Shown: positions 63,299-64,000 of the stretch, piece after piece | How the letters are laid out: every line of letters begins with the position of its first letter | Position numbering within the stretch: the stretch's first letter is position 1 | DNA from: Prochilodus magdalenae | Lineage: Eukaryota > Chordata > Actinopteri > Characiformes > Prochilodontidae | Assembly (NCBI GenBank): GCA_024036415.1 | Contig: JAMWET010006979.1 | Coordinates: 62,001-126,000, forward strand | Reading direction: 5' to 3' | DNA: 64,000 nucleotides | Program-made: the position numbers and the translations under genes | The notes under the pieces: generated by a model | Database searches by the model: none | What the model was told of the DNA's origin: nothing | The model's input: the letters and a program-made list of their open reading frames with translations, nothing else

Positions 63299-64000
63299 CA
63301 GTGGGGCAAAAAAAAGTGTTTAGTCAACCACTGATTGTGCAAGTTCTCCTACTTAGAAAGATGAGAGAGGTCTGTAATTTTCATGCAGATCTCCTTTAGA
63401 GCAGTGACATTTTAGAGCTGTCGCTGGGCAACACGGACTGTCAACTCCCTCTATTTTGGTTTCATGTGACCACATGATATTCTCCCAGTCCTCTTCTGGA
63501 TCATCCATATGCTTTCTGGCAAAACTTCAGATGGACCTGGACATGTACTGGCTTAAGCAGGGAGACACACCTGGAAATGCTTTGGTCCCAGTTCTCTGAA
63601 GGTCATTCATCAGGACCCTCCGTGTATTTCTGGGATTTCTGTTCAAGGTTCTCATTATCATTTTGACCCCACGGGATGAGGCCTTGCGTGGGGCCCCAGA
63701 TCGAGGGAGATTATCAATGATCTTGTATGTCTTCCATTTTCTTACAATTGCTCCCCCAGTTGACCTGCTTGGGTATTGTAGATTCACTCTTCCCAGCCTG
63801 GTGCAGATCTACAATTTTCTTCCTGGTGTCTTTCAACAGCTCTTTGGTCTTGGCCATGGTTAAGTTTGGAGTCTGACTGTTTGAGGCTGTGGACAGTTGC
63901 CATTTATAAAAATAGCAAGGTCAAACAGGTGCCATTTATAACAGTAACAAATGGGACAGAAGAGTTTCCTAAAGAAGAAGTTACAGGTCTGTGAGAGCCA
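63299..64000 (-). mobile_element. Internally deleted Tc1-like element, runs off window
   Basis: It starts CAGTGGGGCAAAAAAAAGTG directly after a TA, the terminus of a common fish Tc1 family. Minus-strand transposase remnants include IVRKWKTYKIIDNLPRSGAP and RKASSRGVKMIMR (the GRPR-like linker, about 63660-63750) and start near 63857 (cat of the complementary strand in cttggccatgg). Most of the catalytic C-terminal half is deleted between about 63394 and 63480, and frameshifts are present. The far inverted repeat lies beyond 64000. Confidence 0.88.

Larger units (their letters stand above)
34014..64000 (-). other. tns1 upstream intron(s) or 5' flank
   Basis: No certain coding exon was found in these 30 kb. 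The missing C1 exon implies that the gene continues to the right, so most of this is probably intron. Two possible minus-strand exons (48162-48096 and 60473-60438) are given as findings only. The stretch is dominated by the transposon relics, tandem repeats and inverted repeats listed separately; candidate conserved non-coding blocks lie at about 37240-37720, 55730-56420 and 59400-59640. Confidence 0.5.

Overview
This is a vertebrate nuclear window, almost certainly from a teleost fish. It is AT-rich and intron-dominated, with GT-AG spliced exons. It is full of Tc1/mariner relics, simple repeats and other dispersed repeats of fish type. Several repeat families suggest an otophysan (characin/catfish-like) fish; that is recognition from memory, not a search result.

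The only protein-coding gene I can support is a tensin on the minus strand, best matched to tensin-1 (tns1). Fourteen exons, read from 34013 down to 10082, join in perfect frame. They encode about 396 residues: the end of an N-terminal C1-type zinc domain, a linker, the complete PTEN-like pseudophosphatase domain, the complete C2 domain and the start of the disordered central region. The P-loop reads HNKGNRGRTG, so the catalytic Cys is Asn as in tensin-1. A further candidate first coding exon (24667-24587) would give a shorter isoform without the C1 region. The rest of the C1 domain was not found and probably lies right of the window. The long central region and the C-terminal SH2-PTB domains must lie left of it, because 1-10081 holds no matching coding sequence.

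Layout: 1-10081, large downstream intron with a 22-bp tandem repeat and a degenerate transposase. 10082-20067, densely spaced catalytic-domain exons. 20068-34013, small N-terminal exons split by large introns full of transposon relics. 34014-64000, upstream intron or 5' flank of tns1, with a recognisable Tc1 element (34187-35793), a 31-bp minisatellite (36306-36810), further Tc1 relics (39.1-40.2, 46.3-47.6, 61.3-61.76, 63.3-64 kb), a non-autonomous inverted-repeat element (43.8-44.4 kb), a large imperfect foldback (57743-58762) and a solo LTR with a 5-bp target duplication (62235-62946).

No rRNA gene, CRISPR array or second protein-coding gene was seen. The most interesting signals are the alternative tns1 first exon, the C/T-repeat polypyrimidine tracts in front of several small tns1 exons, a consensus X-box and two CArG boxes in tns1 introns and flank, the foldback, and the tRNA-like pol III promoter inside a solo LTR.
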